From Planctomycetota bacterium (GTDB taxonomy: Bacteria > Planctomycetota > J058 > JAJDCQ01): a DNA stretch of 64,000 nucleotides. Positions within the stretch are counted from its first letter, which is position 1. Every line of letters begins with the position of its first letter. The notes beneath the pieces are model-generated. The model was not told the origin of the DNA. It saw only the letters and a list, made by a program, of their open reading frames with translations, and did no database searches. The translations under genes and the position numbers were made by a program. The stretch spans positions 1 through 64,000 of the forward strand of contig JAJDCQ010000256.1 of the NCBI GenBank assembly GCA_029260755.1, given 5' to 3'. This document shows positions 8,230 through 20,394 of the stretch, piece by piece.

Positions 8230-11208
8230 TCACCGGTCCCCGTCGACGCGCACGCCGAGGCGGGCGGCCAGCGCGGTGTGACGCCGGGCGACCGCCGGCG
8301 GGACTCCCTCGCGAGTCGCGATCGCCTCGGTCACCCGGGCGAGGCTCGCCCGCGCGTCGTCGTGGCGGCCGACCGCGACGAGGAGCTCGGTGCGCAGCAG
8401 GAGCAGGCCGAGGTGGCTCGCCGCCTCGGGCGCGGTGACCGCCTCGAGCGCCTTCAGGGCGAGGTCGGGGCGGGCGTGGTGGAGGTGGTGGCGCGCGTCG
8501 AGGCGCGCCGCGGTCAGCCCGGTCGGCTCGGCGGCCCGGATCGTCGCGAGGACTCCGTCGAGCTCGTCGCGCCTGGTGCAGTCACCGCCGCCGGGCTCCT
8601 CCCGGGCGAGGCGGGTCTCGACGAGACGCTCGACGAAGACGAGCAGGTCCTCCACCCGCCGCGTGGCGAGGCGACGCTGGTCGCCGAGGACCGGTCGGAT
8701 CGGCGTCGCGAGGAGGCGCCCGGCGAGGTCGAGGCCATCGAGGGCGAGGCGCTCGGTCCGCGCCCCCGCGGCCGGGTCGTCGCTCCGGATCACCCGGATG
8801 GCCGCGTCGGCGACGATCTCGATGCGCAGCTCGTGCGGCAGCGCACCCGATCGCGCCCACGCCCGCTCGAGGAGCTCGGCGATGCTGGCCTCGGCCGCCG
8901 CCGGGCTTCCGCTCCACGCGTCGGCCAGCGCCGCGCGGAACCAGCGGTCGAACGCGGCGTCCTCCTGCGCCGCGTCGAGGGCGAGCCCGAGCTGCGCGCC
9001 GATCCGTCCGAGGACGAAGGCGGACAGATCGCCGTTCTCGCGTTCGCGGGCGAGCGCGTCGGCGAACAGCGGGAAGCGGAGGCGCCACGACGCGCGCCGC
9101 GCCTCGGGCGCGTAGTAGTCGGCGCCGCCGGGTCGATCCGCGGTCAGGTCGCGCTCGATCAGGGTGACGCCGATCGCGGCCAGCTCGGCGGCGCGGTCGG
9201 AGTCGACGCCCGCGGCCCGGAGGGTCGCCGCGCGGGCGAGGAGCTCCTCGCTCGGCGGAGCCATCGCCTCGGTGAAGCCGTCGGTCGCGAGCGGCCGCGC
9301 GACCATCCAGCGGATCGTCGCCAGGTCGAAAGCGCCGCCCTTCGCGCCGTCGAACGCGCGGAGCGGGATCTCCTGGCCGATGGCCTCGATGATCGGGTCC
9401 GACCGCTCGCGCTCGAGGAGAACGGCCGCCTCGACGAGCCCCCGGAGGGACGGCGAGATCGTCTCGCGGCGGAGGCCGTCGAGGGTGATCGCTGCGAGGC
9501 GCTCGCCCGCCTTCGCCGGGAGGCGCGGCGCGATCGCCCCGTCGGCGCGCAGTCGCGGCAGGAGCATCGCGATGAGCTGGTCGCGCTCGGTCGCGTCGCT
9601 CCCCCCGGGCTGCTGGAGCGCGCGCGCGATCCCTGCGACGAGGAGCCGACGTCCGCGCTCGGCCCGGAGCGTCTCGTCGGGCTCGCGGTCGGCGTCGAGG
9701 AGGCGTTCGATCCGCCCGGCGCTCGCTTCGAGGTGACCGTCGAGGACGGCGGCGATCGCCGCGTCGGCGACCTCGGGCCAGTCGAGGAGGGTCGGGTCGC
9801 CGTCGACGAGCCAGGCGACCGCGTCGCGTCGCTCATCGCCGAGGAGCGCCCGGACCAGAGGTCCGCGGAAGCGATCCCAGTCGGCGACCGCGTCGGGGAG
9901 CGGGGCGAGCGCGATCGGCTCGCCGCGCTCGAGCGCCGCGAGGGCGAGGAGCACCTTCTCGTGATCCTCGATGAGGCCCGCCTCGCCGGCCGCGCGAAGC
10001 CGTCCGCAGAGGGCGAGCCCGCGGGCGAGGGCGGCGCCGTCTCCCTCGATCGCGCGGCGGAAGACGACGCGAAGCTCGGCGTCGAGGCCGGCCCGTTCGC
10101 CGGCCTCCGCGTTCGAGCCGGTCGCGCCCGGGCCGGTCGCGCCGCGCGTCGCGCCGCTCCGGCGGGCGAGGATGGCGCCCGTCCCGATGCCGGCGAGCGC
10201 GACCACGCCGATGGCCGCCGCCCAGAGCCCGCGGCGCTGTCGCCGCCTCGCCGGCTCGCGCCAGCTTCCGGTCGCGTCGGGGCGTCCCCGGCCGGCGCCT
10301 CGCTCGAGGGTGCGGGCGAGCTCGAGGGCGGAGCCGTAGCGGTCGCCCGCCCGGCGCGCGATGGCGCGGAGGCAGATCGCCTCGAGCGTCGGCGGCACCG
10401 CGGCGACGGTGCTCGGCGGGGGCGGCTCGTCAAGGAGCACCTTCGCCATCGTCGCCTGCGAGGACCGGCCGATGAACGGCGCCTGCGCGGTGAGCAGCGC
10501 GTAGAGGATCGCGCCGAGCCCGTAGACGTCGGTCGCGCGGGAGACCGGCGCGCCGGCGGCGGCCTCGTCGATCTGCTCGGGCGCCATGAAGCCCGGCGTC
10601 CCGAGGATCTGCCCGGTGGCCGTCAGGCCGCGCGGACCGGCCAGGTCGCGGGCGAGGCCGAAGTCGAGCAGCCGCGGCTCGCCGCTCGCGTCGATCACCA
10701 CGTTCGCCGGCTTGAGGTCGCGGTGGAGAACGCCGTGACGGTGGGCGTGGTCGACCGCCCGCGCGATCCGCGCGACCATCCGCGCCGCCCGGATCGGCGG
10801 AAGCGCGCCGCCGCGGGTGAGCTCGTCGTCGAGCGAGCGACCCTCGACGAGCTCCATCACGTAGAAGAGCTCGCCGCGCTCCATCCCCGCCGAGAAGATC
10901 CGGATGAGGCCCGGGTGCGGCGGAATCCGCGCGAGGAGCTCGGACTCGCGCCGGAAGCGGGCGACGGCCTCGCCGGGGTCGTCGCTGAGGAGCTCGGGAC
11001 GGATGACCTTGAGGGCGTAGAGGACGCCGGTCTGCCGGTGGCGCACCCGGTGGACGGCGCCCATCCCGCCGCGGTCGATCTCGGCGACCACCTCGTAGGC
11101 CCCGTAGCGGAGCGTCGGGCGGGCGCGGCGCCGCGAGTCGCGGGCCCGCGGGCGGCGCTCGGACCCGGGGCGGCGGAGGGTGGCGGACGACGAGGAGGAG
11201 AGGCTCAT
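8230..11208 (-). CDS. Receptor-type Ser/Thr protein kinase (992 aa)
   Basis: Hanks-type kinase with a basic 35-residue head. The catalytic domain has a nucleotide loop reading DRGGMG (first Gly of GxGxxG replaced by Asp), lysine in YALKV (about 68), HRDLKPAN (about 160), DFGLARDL (about 183) and MAPEQ. A membrane helix lies near 326-350 (LWAAAIGVVALAGIGTGAIL). The 640-residue C-terminal part is helical and Ala/Leu/Arg-rich; it resembles the tail of the kinase at 226-3063 in composition and ends with TPR-like pairs, but I cannot name a domain. The upstream enolase-superfamily gene ends 41 nt before this start, so both may be one transcript. Start ATG 11208. Confidence 0.9.
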   Translation of the reverse strand: MSLSSSSSATLRRPGSERRPRARDSRRRARPTLRYGAYEVVAEIDRGGMGAVHRVRHRQTGVLYALKVIRPELLSDDPGEAVARFRRESELLARIPPHPGLIRIFSAGMERGELFYVMELVEGRSLDDELTRGGALPPIRAARMVARIARAVDHAHRHGVLHRDLKPANVVIDASGEPRLLDFGLARDLAGPRGLTATGQILGTPGFMAPEQIDEAAAGAPVSRATDVYGLGAILYALLTAQAPFIGRSSQATMAKVLLDEPPPPSTVAAVPPTLEAICLRAIARRAGDRYGSALELARTLERGAGRGRPDATGSWREPARRRQRRGLWAAAIGVVALAGIGTGAILARRSGATRGATGPGATGSNAEAGERAGLDAELRVVFRRAIEGDGAALARGLALCGRLRAAGEAGLIEDHEKVLLALAALERGEPIALAPLPDAVADWDRFRGPLVRALLGDERRDAVAWLVDGDPTLLDWPEVADAAIAAVLDGHLEASAGRIERLLDADREPDETLRAERGRRLLVAGIARALQQPGGSDATERDQLIAMLLPRLRADGAIAPRLPAKAGERLAAITLDGLRRETISPSLRGLVEAAVLLERERSDPIIEAIGQEIPLRAFDGAKGGAFDLATIRWMVARPLATDGFTEAMAPPSEELLARAATLRAAGVDSDRAAELAAIGVTLIERDLTADRPGGADYYAPEARRASWRLRFPLFADALARERENGDLSAFVLGRIGAQLGLALDAAQEDAAFDRWFRAALADAWSGSPAAAEASIAELLERAWARSGALPHELRIEIVADAAIRVIRSDDPAAGARTERLALDGLDLAGRLLATPIRPVLGDQRRLATRRVEDLLVFVERLVETRLAREEPGGGDCTRRDELDGVLATIRAAEPTGLTAARLDARHHLHHARPDLALKALEAVTAPEAASHLGLLLLRTELLVAVGRHDDARASLARVTEAIATREGVPPAVARRHTALAARLGVRVDGDR

Positions 11209-11249
11209 GACTTCGTGGGGCCCGGCAGCGCGACGCGGAAGGCCAGAGG

Positions 11250-12650
11250 CTACCCGGGTTTGAGAGCCTCATCCACGGGAATCTCGGCCTTGGGGAGCGG
11301 GCTCCCGCCGACGGCCTTCTGCAACGGCAACGGCCCGAGCGGGTCGCGGGCCGGGTCCTTGCCCGCGGCCACGGCCGCGTCGAGGGCGGCGCGGCGCTCG
11401 CGCAGGCGCGCGTCGCGCGTGGCGCCGAGCTTCTTCGTCGTGCCGAGGCCCTTGTCCCAGATCGTCCGGATGGCGGTCCGGAGCCGCGTCCCCTTGTAGA
11501 AGTGCGACCCGTGGCGGAAGAGCGCCCACCGGTCGATCTCGAAGCCGAGCCCCGGGCGCGTCGGGAGGGTGAGTCGGCCGCGGTCGTGCGTCCACGGCTC
11601 GGTCAGCAGCCCGTCGCGGGCGCCCGGCACCCAGCCGGGCGGGTCGAGCGGATACTCGAGCGGCTTGTCGTCGCGCCAAGGGCTCGCGCCGTGGAGCTGG
11701 AGGTTGATCGCGAAGCCGATCCCGTTCGTCCAGGTGTGGGGCGTGTACGCGGCGCCGTGGCGGGCGACCTCGCGCATGATCGCGAACGTCCCGCCGATCC
11801 CGCCGGTGAACGTCGCGTCGGGCTGGTAGACGTCGAAGCAACCCTTCTCGAGCATCACCTTGAACTCGGGGAGGCCCTGGTTGTTGAGCTCGGCGCCGGT
11901 CACCGTCACCGGCGTCGCCGCGCGGAGGCGGGCGAGGTCGTCGTAGGCGTCCATCGCGAGCGGCTCCTCGACCCAGCCGAAGCCGAGGGCGGCCGCCTCG
12001 TTGCAGAACGCGAGGGCGCGGTCGTAGTCCCAGCACGGCGCGTCGGCGACGGCGGCGACCCGCCATCCCTGGTTCGCGTCGACGCCGAGGACGGCCCGGT
12101 CGCCGATGAGCTCGCGGGTCCGTCGGATCTGAGCGAGATCTTCCTCGAGGGTCGGGGCGTGGACGCGGAGCTTGACCGCCTCGAATCCCTCGCGGATTCG
12201 CATGTCGACCTCCTGTGCCCGCGCGTCGCCGCTCCGCACCTCGCCGGTCGAGGCGTAGAGGCGGATCGACACCGGGCCGCTCTCGGGCGACGGCCCGCCG
12301 AGGAGCTCGTAGACCGGCTTGCCGCGCGCCTTGCCGACGATGTCCCAGACGGCGGGCTCGATCCACGAGCAGCGCCAGCCGAGGTAGCCCATCTCGCGGA
12401 CCCGCTGCGCGATCGAGGCGAGGTCGTCCGCGCGTTCCCCGAGGATGTAGGGGCCGAGGATGTCGCCGAGGCCGGCGTGCTCGCGGCCGATCGCCGGCCC
12501 GGCGCTCCAGCCCTCGAGCCCGCTCTGCGTCCGCATCCGGATGAGGGTGAACCGGTTCTCGGTCTGGATGAAGCCCGGGATCCAGGAGGGGTGGAAGGGG
12601 GCGGGCAGCGGCACGCGAACCCGCCAGAGATCGATCCCCACGATGCGCAT
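11250..12650 (-). CDS. Enolase-superfamily enzyme (mandelate racemase/muconate-lactonizing type)
   Basis: 466-aa enzyme of the enolase superfamily, which abstracts a proton alpha to a carboxylate using Mg2+. N-terminal capping domain (WRVRVPLPAPFHPSW, WSAGPAIGRE) and C-terminal barrel with the expected sites: VKLRVHAP (KxR in place of KxK), metal ligands in LGVDANQGW, FGWVEEPL and GAELNN, and a His in YTPHTWTNG. The combination suggests a sugar-acid dehydratase or racemase, but the substrate cannot be inferred. The last 60 residues are a basic helical extension. SD GGAGGG lies 8 nt before ATG 12650 and sits inside a 13-bp inverted repeat (see 12656-12728). The kinase gene follows after 41 nt. 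Confidence 0.85.
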   Translation of the reverse strand: MRIVGIDLWRVRVPLPAPFHPSWIPGFIQTENRFTLIRMRTQSGLEGWSAGPAIGREHAGLGDILGPYILGERADDLASIAQRVREMGYLGWRCSWIEPAVWDIVGKARGKPVYELLGGPSPESGPVSIRLYASTGEVRSGDARAQEVDMRIREGFEAVKLRVHAPTLEEDLAQIRRTRELIGDRAVLGVDANQGWRVAAVADAPCWDYDRALAFCNEAAALGFGWVEEPLAMDAYDDLARLRAATPVTVTGAELNNQGLPEFKVMLEKGCFDVYQPDATFTGGIGGTFAIMREVARHGAAYTPHTWTNGIGFAINLQLHGASPWRDDKPLEYPLDPPGWVPGARDGLLTEPWTHDRGRLTLPTRPGLGFEIDRWALFRHGSHFYKGTRLRTAIRTIWDKGLGTTKKLGATRDARLRERRAALDAAVAAGKDPARDPLGPLPLQKAVGGSPLPKAEIPVDEALKPG

Positions 12651-12655
12651 CGGCG

Positions 12656-12728
12656 GCGCCCTCCGGCGGTCGGCTCGAGCGCGCCATGATCGGGTCGGAC
12701 CGCGCGCGGCGCAAGCGCCGGAGGGCGC
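12656..12728 (-). promoter_or_regulatory. 5'-leader inverted repeat that could hide the ribosome binding site
   Basis: GCGCCCTCCGGCG (12656-12668) and CGCCGGAGGGCGC (12716-12728) are perfect 13-bp inverted arms separated by 47 nt. In the minus-strand mRNA of the enolase-superfamily gene the upstream arm (CCCTCC) would pair with the downstream arm that carries the SD GGAGGG, 8 nt before the ATG. This would sequester the ribosome binding site unless something opens it. It could instead be a DNA operator between the divergent genes. Confidence 0.45.
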
Positions 12729-12734
12729 AGTCGG

Positions 12735-12764
12735 TTGCGCCGGTCGGTCGCGAGGTGCTACCTT
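12735..12764 (+). promoter_or_regulatory. Candidate sigma-70-type promoter of the FHA kinase
   Basis: TTGCGC (12735-12740), an 18-nt spacer and TACCTT (12759-12764). Transcription would start near 12771, giving a leader of about 67 nt before ATG 12838. The same TTGCG/TA pattern occurs at 30154 and 32470. Confidence 0.45.
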
Positions 12765-12837
12765 CCTTGCGCCTGCTCACTCTCAGGGCTTTCGAGGCTC
12801 TCCATCGCTGCTCGGGGCTCGCCGTCCCGGTCGACCC

Positions 12838-14487
12838 ATGCGGATCGCCATCACCGTCGGAAGTCTCGCGGGGCAGACGTTCGTCTTCCCCTACCAGCAG
12901 GAGGTCACGATCGGCCGCGAGGCCGGCTGCGACCTGGTCCTCACGGACAAGGGCATCAGCCGCAAGCACATGCGGGTGCGGCTCGGCCCGCCGATCTCGG
13001 TCGAGGACCTCGCGAGCCGCAACGGCTCCTTCGTCAACAACAAGCGCGTCGAGGGGACGGTCACGATCTCGCCGGCCGACACCGTCGCCGTCGGAGCGGC
13101 GCGTTTCCGGGTGGACCTCGGCCTGGTCGACGGCGTCCCCGGCGGCAGCGACGATCTCTCCGAGGAGACCGACACCGGCATCGCGGCGATCGGGATGGGG
13201 ATGAGCGAGAGCTCCCGGAGCCATCCGATCCCGCCGTCGTCGACGACGATGCCGACCTACGGCGTGCCGGGAGGCGGCGGCGGGGCGCCGACGCCGGTGC
13301 CGCACGGTCCCGTATCGGCGCCGTCGCCGCTCCCCGGCGGCAGCCTTCCATCGCCGCCGGAGGCCGCGATGCGCCCGGCGACCGTCGCCGACGGGATCCC
13401 GCCCGGGCCGCCGCCTCCGCGGCAGGCCGGGACGCCGATCCCGGCCGATGCTCCCGCTCCCGCTCCCGCTCCGGGGCCGGCCGCCGACGGCGCGGGCCGG
13501 CGACCCTCGCGCCGCACCGACAAGTTCGAGCGCGAGCAGCTCCTCTCGTTCACGTTCTGCGCCAAGTGCGGCGGGACGATCTCGGTGCAGGGCAAGCGCG
13601 AGGGCGTGGCGTATCTCTGCGAGCCGTGCCGCCTCGAGCTCGCCCGGGACGCGACCAAGGTCGGACGCTACGCGGCCCTCGCGCAGGTCGGCGAAGGGGC
13701 GACGGCGCGCGTCTACCGGGCGGTCGACGATCAGGGCAAGCTCGCCGCCCTCAAGGTCTACTTCCTCCAGCCGGGCGCCGAGGAGCGCAAGCTCCAGCGG
13801 ATCATCCGCGAGGTCCACACGACGGCCAAGCTGAAGCATCCGAACATCGTGCGGATGATCGAGGCCGGCCGGGCGGGGAACACCCTCTACGTCGCGCTCG
13901 AGTACGTCGAGGGGACCGACCTCGCGAGCGAGGTCGAGCGGCTCGGCGTGCTCGAGCCGAGGGTCGTGATCGAGATCGGAGCGCAGGTCGCCGAGGCGCT
14001 CGGCTACGCCCACGAGGCCGGGATCATCCACCGGGATCTCAAGCCGGGCAACCTGCTCCTGAACGCGCAGGGGCAGGCGAAGGTGACCGACTTCGGCCTC
14101 GCCAAGGTGATGGACGACGCGACCACCGGCGGGCTGACCTACTCCGGGGCGATGCTCGGAACGGCCGGCTACATGCCGCCCGAGCAGGTCGGGAGCGCGA
14201 AGCGGGCCGACGTCCGGAGCGACGTCTACGGCCTCGGCGCGACCATGTTCCACCTCCTCACCGGGCGCCCGCCGTTCCACGGGACGGCCGCCGAGGTGCT
14301 CGGCGGGCTGCTCTCGAACGCCCCGGTGACCTGCCCGATCGAGGTCAATCCCGCCCTCCCATCGATCGTCGACCTCGTGATCCGCCGGAGCCTCGAGAAG
14401 GACCCGGCGCGGCGGTATCAGTCGGCGCACGAGTTCGCGCAGGTGCTCCGGCAGATCCTGCCGCTCGTCGGGAGCGCCGTCGGTTAG
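12838..14487 (+). CDS. FHA - zinc-ribbon - Ser/Thr kinase (549 aa, cytosolic)
   Basis: Soluble kinase with its own phosphopeptide reader. An FHA domain fills residues 1-95 (VTIGREAGCDLVL, GISRKHMRV, SRNGSFVNNKRV). A Pro/Gly-rich linker leads to a zinc-ribbon-like module at about 237-265 (FCAKCGG ... YLCEPC). The kinase domain runs from about 274 to 540 with a loose glycine loop (VGEGATARVYRA), LAALKVY lysine, HRDLKPGN, DFGLAKVM and MPPEQ. Unlike most other kinases here it has no membrane helix. Start ATG 12838 opens directly into the first FHA strand (MRIAITVGSLAGQ); the longer ORF-track start is an extension with no support. FHA domains bind phosphothreonine, so it may recruit phosphorylated partners, perhaps the other kinases nearby (inference). 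Confidence 0.9.
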   Translation: MRIAITVGSLAGQTFVFPYQQEVTIGREAGCDLVLTDKGISRKHMRVRLGPPISVEDLASRNGSFVNNKRVEGTVTISPADTVAVGAARFRVDLGLVDGVPGGSDDLSEETDTGIAAIGMGMSESSRSHPIPPSSTTMPTYGVPGGGGGAPTPVPHGPVSAPSPLPGGSLPSPPEAAMRPATVADGIPPGPPPPRQAGTPIPADAPAPAPAPGPAADGAGRRPSRRTDKFEREQLLSFTFCAKCGGTISVQGKREGVAYLCEPCRLELARDATKVGRYAALAQVGEGATARVYRAVDDQGKLAALKVYFLQPGAEERKLQRIIREVHTTAKLKHPNIVRMIEAGRAGNTLYVALEYVEGTDLASEVERLGVLEPRVVIEIGAQVAEALGYAHEAGIIHRDLKPGNLLLNAQGQAKVTDFGLAKVMDDATTGGLTYSGAMLGTAGYMPPEQVGSAKRADVRSDVYGLGATMFHLLTGRPPFHGTAAEVLGGLLSNAPVTCPIEVNPALPSIVDLVIRRSLEKDPARRYQSAHEFAQVLRQILPLVGSAVG

Positions 14488-14504
14488 ACCGGGACGGCGA
14501 CCGG

Positions 14505-14640
14505 TTCCTGGAACAAACGGAAGAGAGCTCACGCAAAGGCGCAAAGACGCAAAGGGTCGTTGCTCCGAGCCGAGATCTGGATCGGGTGGAGCTCCTTGGC
14601 GCCTTTGCGCCTTTGCGTGAGATTCCGTCGTTCCTGGAAC
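14505..14640. repeat. Inverted repeat, GCAAAGGC family (copy 1)
   Basis: Left arm begins TTCCTGGAACAAACGGAAGA and continues CTCACGCAAAGGCGCAAAG, then ACGCAAAGG. The right arm (about 14588-14640) is the reverse complement: GGCGCCTTTGCGCCTTTGCG then TGAGATTCCGTCGTTCCTGGAAC. Each arm has tandem (G)CGCAAAG units. It follows the FHA-kinase stop by 18 nt and fills most of the 285-nt gap to the next gene. A second member of the same family is at 58899-59092, sharing the outer TTCCnGGAAC. Short ORFs called through it are artefacts. Confidence 0.8.
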
Positions 14641-14772
14641 AGCGACGCTCAAACGATCCCCCTGGTGGCACCCCCCGAGCCCATTAGGGAATAATCCCAT
14701 TGGGGCCGATCTCCTCCCGTCGAGCGCTCGGGCTCGCCGGGATCGGAAGGGTGGAGCCGCCCCCGAGAGCGC

Positions 14773-17197
<2,425 letters not shown>

Positions 17198-17205
<8 letters not shown>

Positions 17206-20200
17206 CGACCCGCTCCTGAGCTCGACCGACGAGGCGTCGCTCGCGGCCCTCCGGCGCGCCCTCGAGTCCGGCGGCGAGGATCCGCATCTCGGCGCCGACC
17301 TCGGCTCGTGGCACATCGTGCGGGCGATCGGCGCGGGCGGCGTCGGGCGGGTCTACCTCGCCGAGAACGAGACGACCGGGGCCACGGCCGCGGTGAAGAT
17401 CTTCAGCCACCGCGACGCGATGAGCTCGGTCGCGCGCGACCGCTTCCTCCGGAGCGCCAAGACGGCCGCGCAGATCGCGCACCCCAACATCGTGCGCGTA
17501 CTCGACGCCGGGATGGTGAACGACGAGCCGTACCTCGTCATGTCCTACGTCGAGGGTCACACCCTCAAGGAGCTGCTCGCGCAGCGGGGCGGACGGCTCG
17601 ACCCCGGGGAGGCGCGGGTGATCTGCAGCCAGATCGCCCGCGCCCTCGCCTATCTCCATCCGAAGGGGCTCGTTCATCGTGACGTGAAGCCGAGCAACGT
17701 CATCTTCGCCGCCGACGGGATGGTGCAGCTCACCGACTTCGACCTCGTCCGCAACGTCGCGGAGACGGCGAGCCTGACGCGCACCGGGACGGCGCTCGGC
17801 ACGGCGGCCTACATGGCGCCCGAGCAGGTCCGGGGCGACGGGGTCGGGCCCGCCGCGGATGTCTACAGCCTCGGCGCGCTCCTCTACGAGCTCGTCTCGG
17901 GGGCGACGCCGTTCGGCAAGGGCTCGATCGTCGAGATGGCGTACCGGATCCTCCATCAGGACGTCCCCTCGGTCGCGGAGAAGCGGGACGACCTCGCGCC
18001 GGCGGACGCCGCGCTGATCATGCGGATGCTCGCGAGGGAGGCCGAGGCGCGGCCGACGGCCCAGGAGCTCGTTGCGCTCCTCGAGGGCGGGTCGACGCCG
18101 TCGACGGACGGTGACGGTGACGGTCGCAAGCCCGGCCGCGGGAGCGGGCGGCGCTCCGCCTCCGGCGTCCAGCGCGCCGGGCGCGCGTCGGGGCGTCGGA
18201 GCAGCAGCCGCAAGACGGCCAACCTCCGCCGCTCGAGCTCGGGGCGGCTCAGCAAGCCGCGTCGGACCTCGACGGGGCGAGTCGGCACGGCCAGCCTCGG
18301 CGGTGCGAGCGCGGCCGGCGCGGGCGAGGGCAGCGGCGTGCCGTGGGCGCCGGTCGTCGTCGCGGGGGCGTTGATCCTGGCGGTCGCCGCGTTCGCGGCC
18401 GGACGCTCGATGACGGGCTCCGCCGACGCGGAGGTCATCGCCGGGGCGGATGCGCCGGCGACGAGGGGACCGTCGAACGGGACCTCGGCCGGCGTGGTGA
18501 AGCCGCCACCTCCCGTTCCGCCGGGCGACGACGATCCGTCGAGCGCGAGCGGAAGCGGCGCGGGCGACGACGCCCAGCCCGCGATGATGACGCCGACCGA
18601 GGCGCGGGCCCGCCTCCGGCGGGTCAAGGAGATCCTCGCCCCCGGCGAGCCGATCCTCCCGGACACCGTCGCCGAGGCGGCCGCGATCGGCGACGAGCTC
18701 GAGGCGAAGGGATACGCCCTCCTCGCCGAGCGGGCGCGAAGCTGGGTCTCGGCGGCGGATGCCGGCCTGCGGCAGGTCGAGCGGCAGCGCCTCGCGGTGG
18801 TGATCGAGACCGTCTACGACCTCGTCCGGCGCCGGCGGCTCGGTCAGGCACGGTCGGCGCTCCAGCTCGCCGGTCGGGGGTTGCCGGACGGCCCGCTCGC
18901 CGTGTCCGTGCCGCTGTGGGATCAGGCGATCGGCGACGTGATCGACGTCTTCCGCGCCGTCGAGCAGAACCTGCCGGCCGCGATCGAGCGAGGGATCGAG
19001 GTCGAGCTCGCGGGGAAGGGCTCGCATCGCCTCACGCGACTCGAGGCGGACGGCGACTGCGCCTTCGTCGACGAGGACGGTACCGAGACGACCCTGTCGC
19101 TCGGTCGGTTCCTCGCGATCGTCGGTCCCGGCTCGCTCGAGCGGCTGCACGGCGTCGCGCCCGACGTCGACCCGATCGTCGCGCAGCGACGCGGCGCGGC
19201 GGCATGGGTGCTGCTCGGGCCGTCGGTCGATCACCCGACGTCGGTGGAGCGGGTGACCGAGCTCCGGAAGGTCGGCGTCGATCTCGCCCCGCTCGTCCGC
19301 GACGTCCGGGCGGCGGCGGCCGCCGCGGCGGCGGAGGGGCGACCGGGCGGGTCGAGCGAGGGCGCGGGCCAGGGCGAACGCGAAGGCGACGTCGGCGTCG
19401 TTCCCGAGGATCCCGCGGATCCGGCGCCGCTGGACCCCGATCCCGCCCCCGAGCCACCGGAGCCCACCATCCGCGTCACCGCGCGGACGATCGGCGACCT
19501 CGACGGCGCGACCGCGCGGCTCGCCTGGAGCGCCGACGGCTCCCGGCTCGCGACCGCCGCCTCGGGCGCGAAGACCATCCTCGTCTTCGGGTCCGACGGC
19601 GTCCGGCGAGCGATGCTGTCCGGCCACACCGGAACGGTGTCGGCGACCGGCTGGAGCGCCGACGGCCGCTTCCTCGTCTCGGGGAGCACGGGCGACCACA
19701 CGATCCGGATCTGGGACGCGGCGACGGCGCGTCCGCTCCGCCGGATCGATCGCGACGAGGACGGCGACATCACCCACGTCGCCCTCAGCCCCGACGGAAG
19801 GCTCGTCGCGTCGGCCTGCGGCGACCGACCGGCCACGATCCACGACGTGAAGACCGGGCAGCTCGTCCGGTCGCTCGAGACCGCGCCGTCGGCCCCGTGG
19901 AACGGCTTCCACTTCATCGACGGCGGGAGGCGTCTCGTCACCTCGCAGCGGGGCTTCCTTCGGGTCTGGTCGCTCCGCGAGCGCGAGCCCGAGCGGTCGG
20001 TCGAGAGCGTCTGGTCGGGCTTCGACGTCAGCGCCAGGGCGAAGCGCGTCGTCAAGTTCAGCGGCGAACGGATCCACGTCCACGGCATCCCCGACGGCGA
20101 GCTGCTGTTCGCGATCGAGCGGACGTGGTCGCGGGCCAACCGGGCCGTCGCGCTGCACCCGGACGGCGACCTCGTCGCCGTGGCCGGGGAGCGCACCCTC

Positions 20201-20362
20201 CGCATCGTCGAGGTGACGACCGGTCAGGTCGTCGCCGACCTCGGCCTCCAGCCCTCGACGGTCGGCTGGAGCGGCCTCCGCTGGAGCCCGGACGGGACGC
20301 ACCTCGCCGTCGGCTGCCAGAAGGGGCAGGGCGTGCTCTACGCGGTGCAGGTCCGACGCTAG
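17198..20362 (+). CDS. Membrane Ser/Thr kinase with WD40-like propeller (1054 aa)
   Basis: Close relative of the preceding kinase. Start ATG 17198 lies in the 8-nt overlap ATGAGTGA with the upstream gene; the ORF-track start at 17165 is less likely. Kinase motifs: GAGGVG (about 44-49), [15 protein letters not shown] (about 160), DFDLVRNV with DFD instead of DFG (about 181), MAPEQ. Membrane helix at about 382-405 ([17 protein letters not shown]). A middle region (about 465-740) is helical and not recognised. The C-terminus (about 755-1050) carries WD40-like repeats ([47 protein letters not shown]). WIRD-type strands are more canonical than in its neighbour. Probably arose by tandem duplication (inference). 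Confidence 0.9.
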
Positions 20363-20370
20363 CCCGCTGG

Positions 20371-20387
20371 GCTCGCCTTCGGCGAGC
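20371..20387 (+). terminator. Hairpin after kinase-WD40 gene
   Basis: GCTCGCC-TTC-GGCGAGC is a perfect 7-bp stem that can close as a C(UUCG)G tetraloop, starting 8 nt after the stop at 20362. It overlaps a smaller alternative hairpin AGCCC-GCT-GGGCT. No U-run follows, so it may be a processing barrier or a high-GC terminator. Confidence 0.4.
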
Positions 20388-20394
20388 AGATGTC

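Noticed and set aside
8218-11499. 1093-aa plus-strand ORF opposite kinase and enolase genes
   Set aside because: Antisense shadow; runs through two unrelated genes and an intergenic gap, with low-complexity composition.
14505-14640. Repeats at 8109, 14505, 20395 and 58899 as CRISPR arrays
   Set aside because: Each is a two-armed inverted repeat of degenerate short units, not regularly spaced direct repeats with unique spacers, and no cas gene is present.
14659-14690. TGGCAC near 14667 as a sigma-54 promoter for the kinase-WD40 genes
   Set aside because: No matching TTGC at the -12 position; the rest of the sequence is a C-run followed by ATTAGGGAATAAT.
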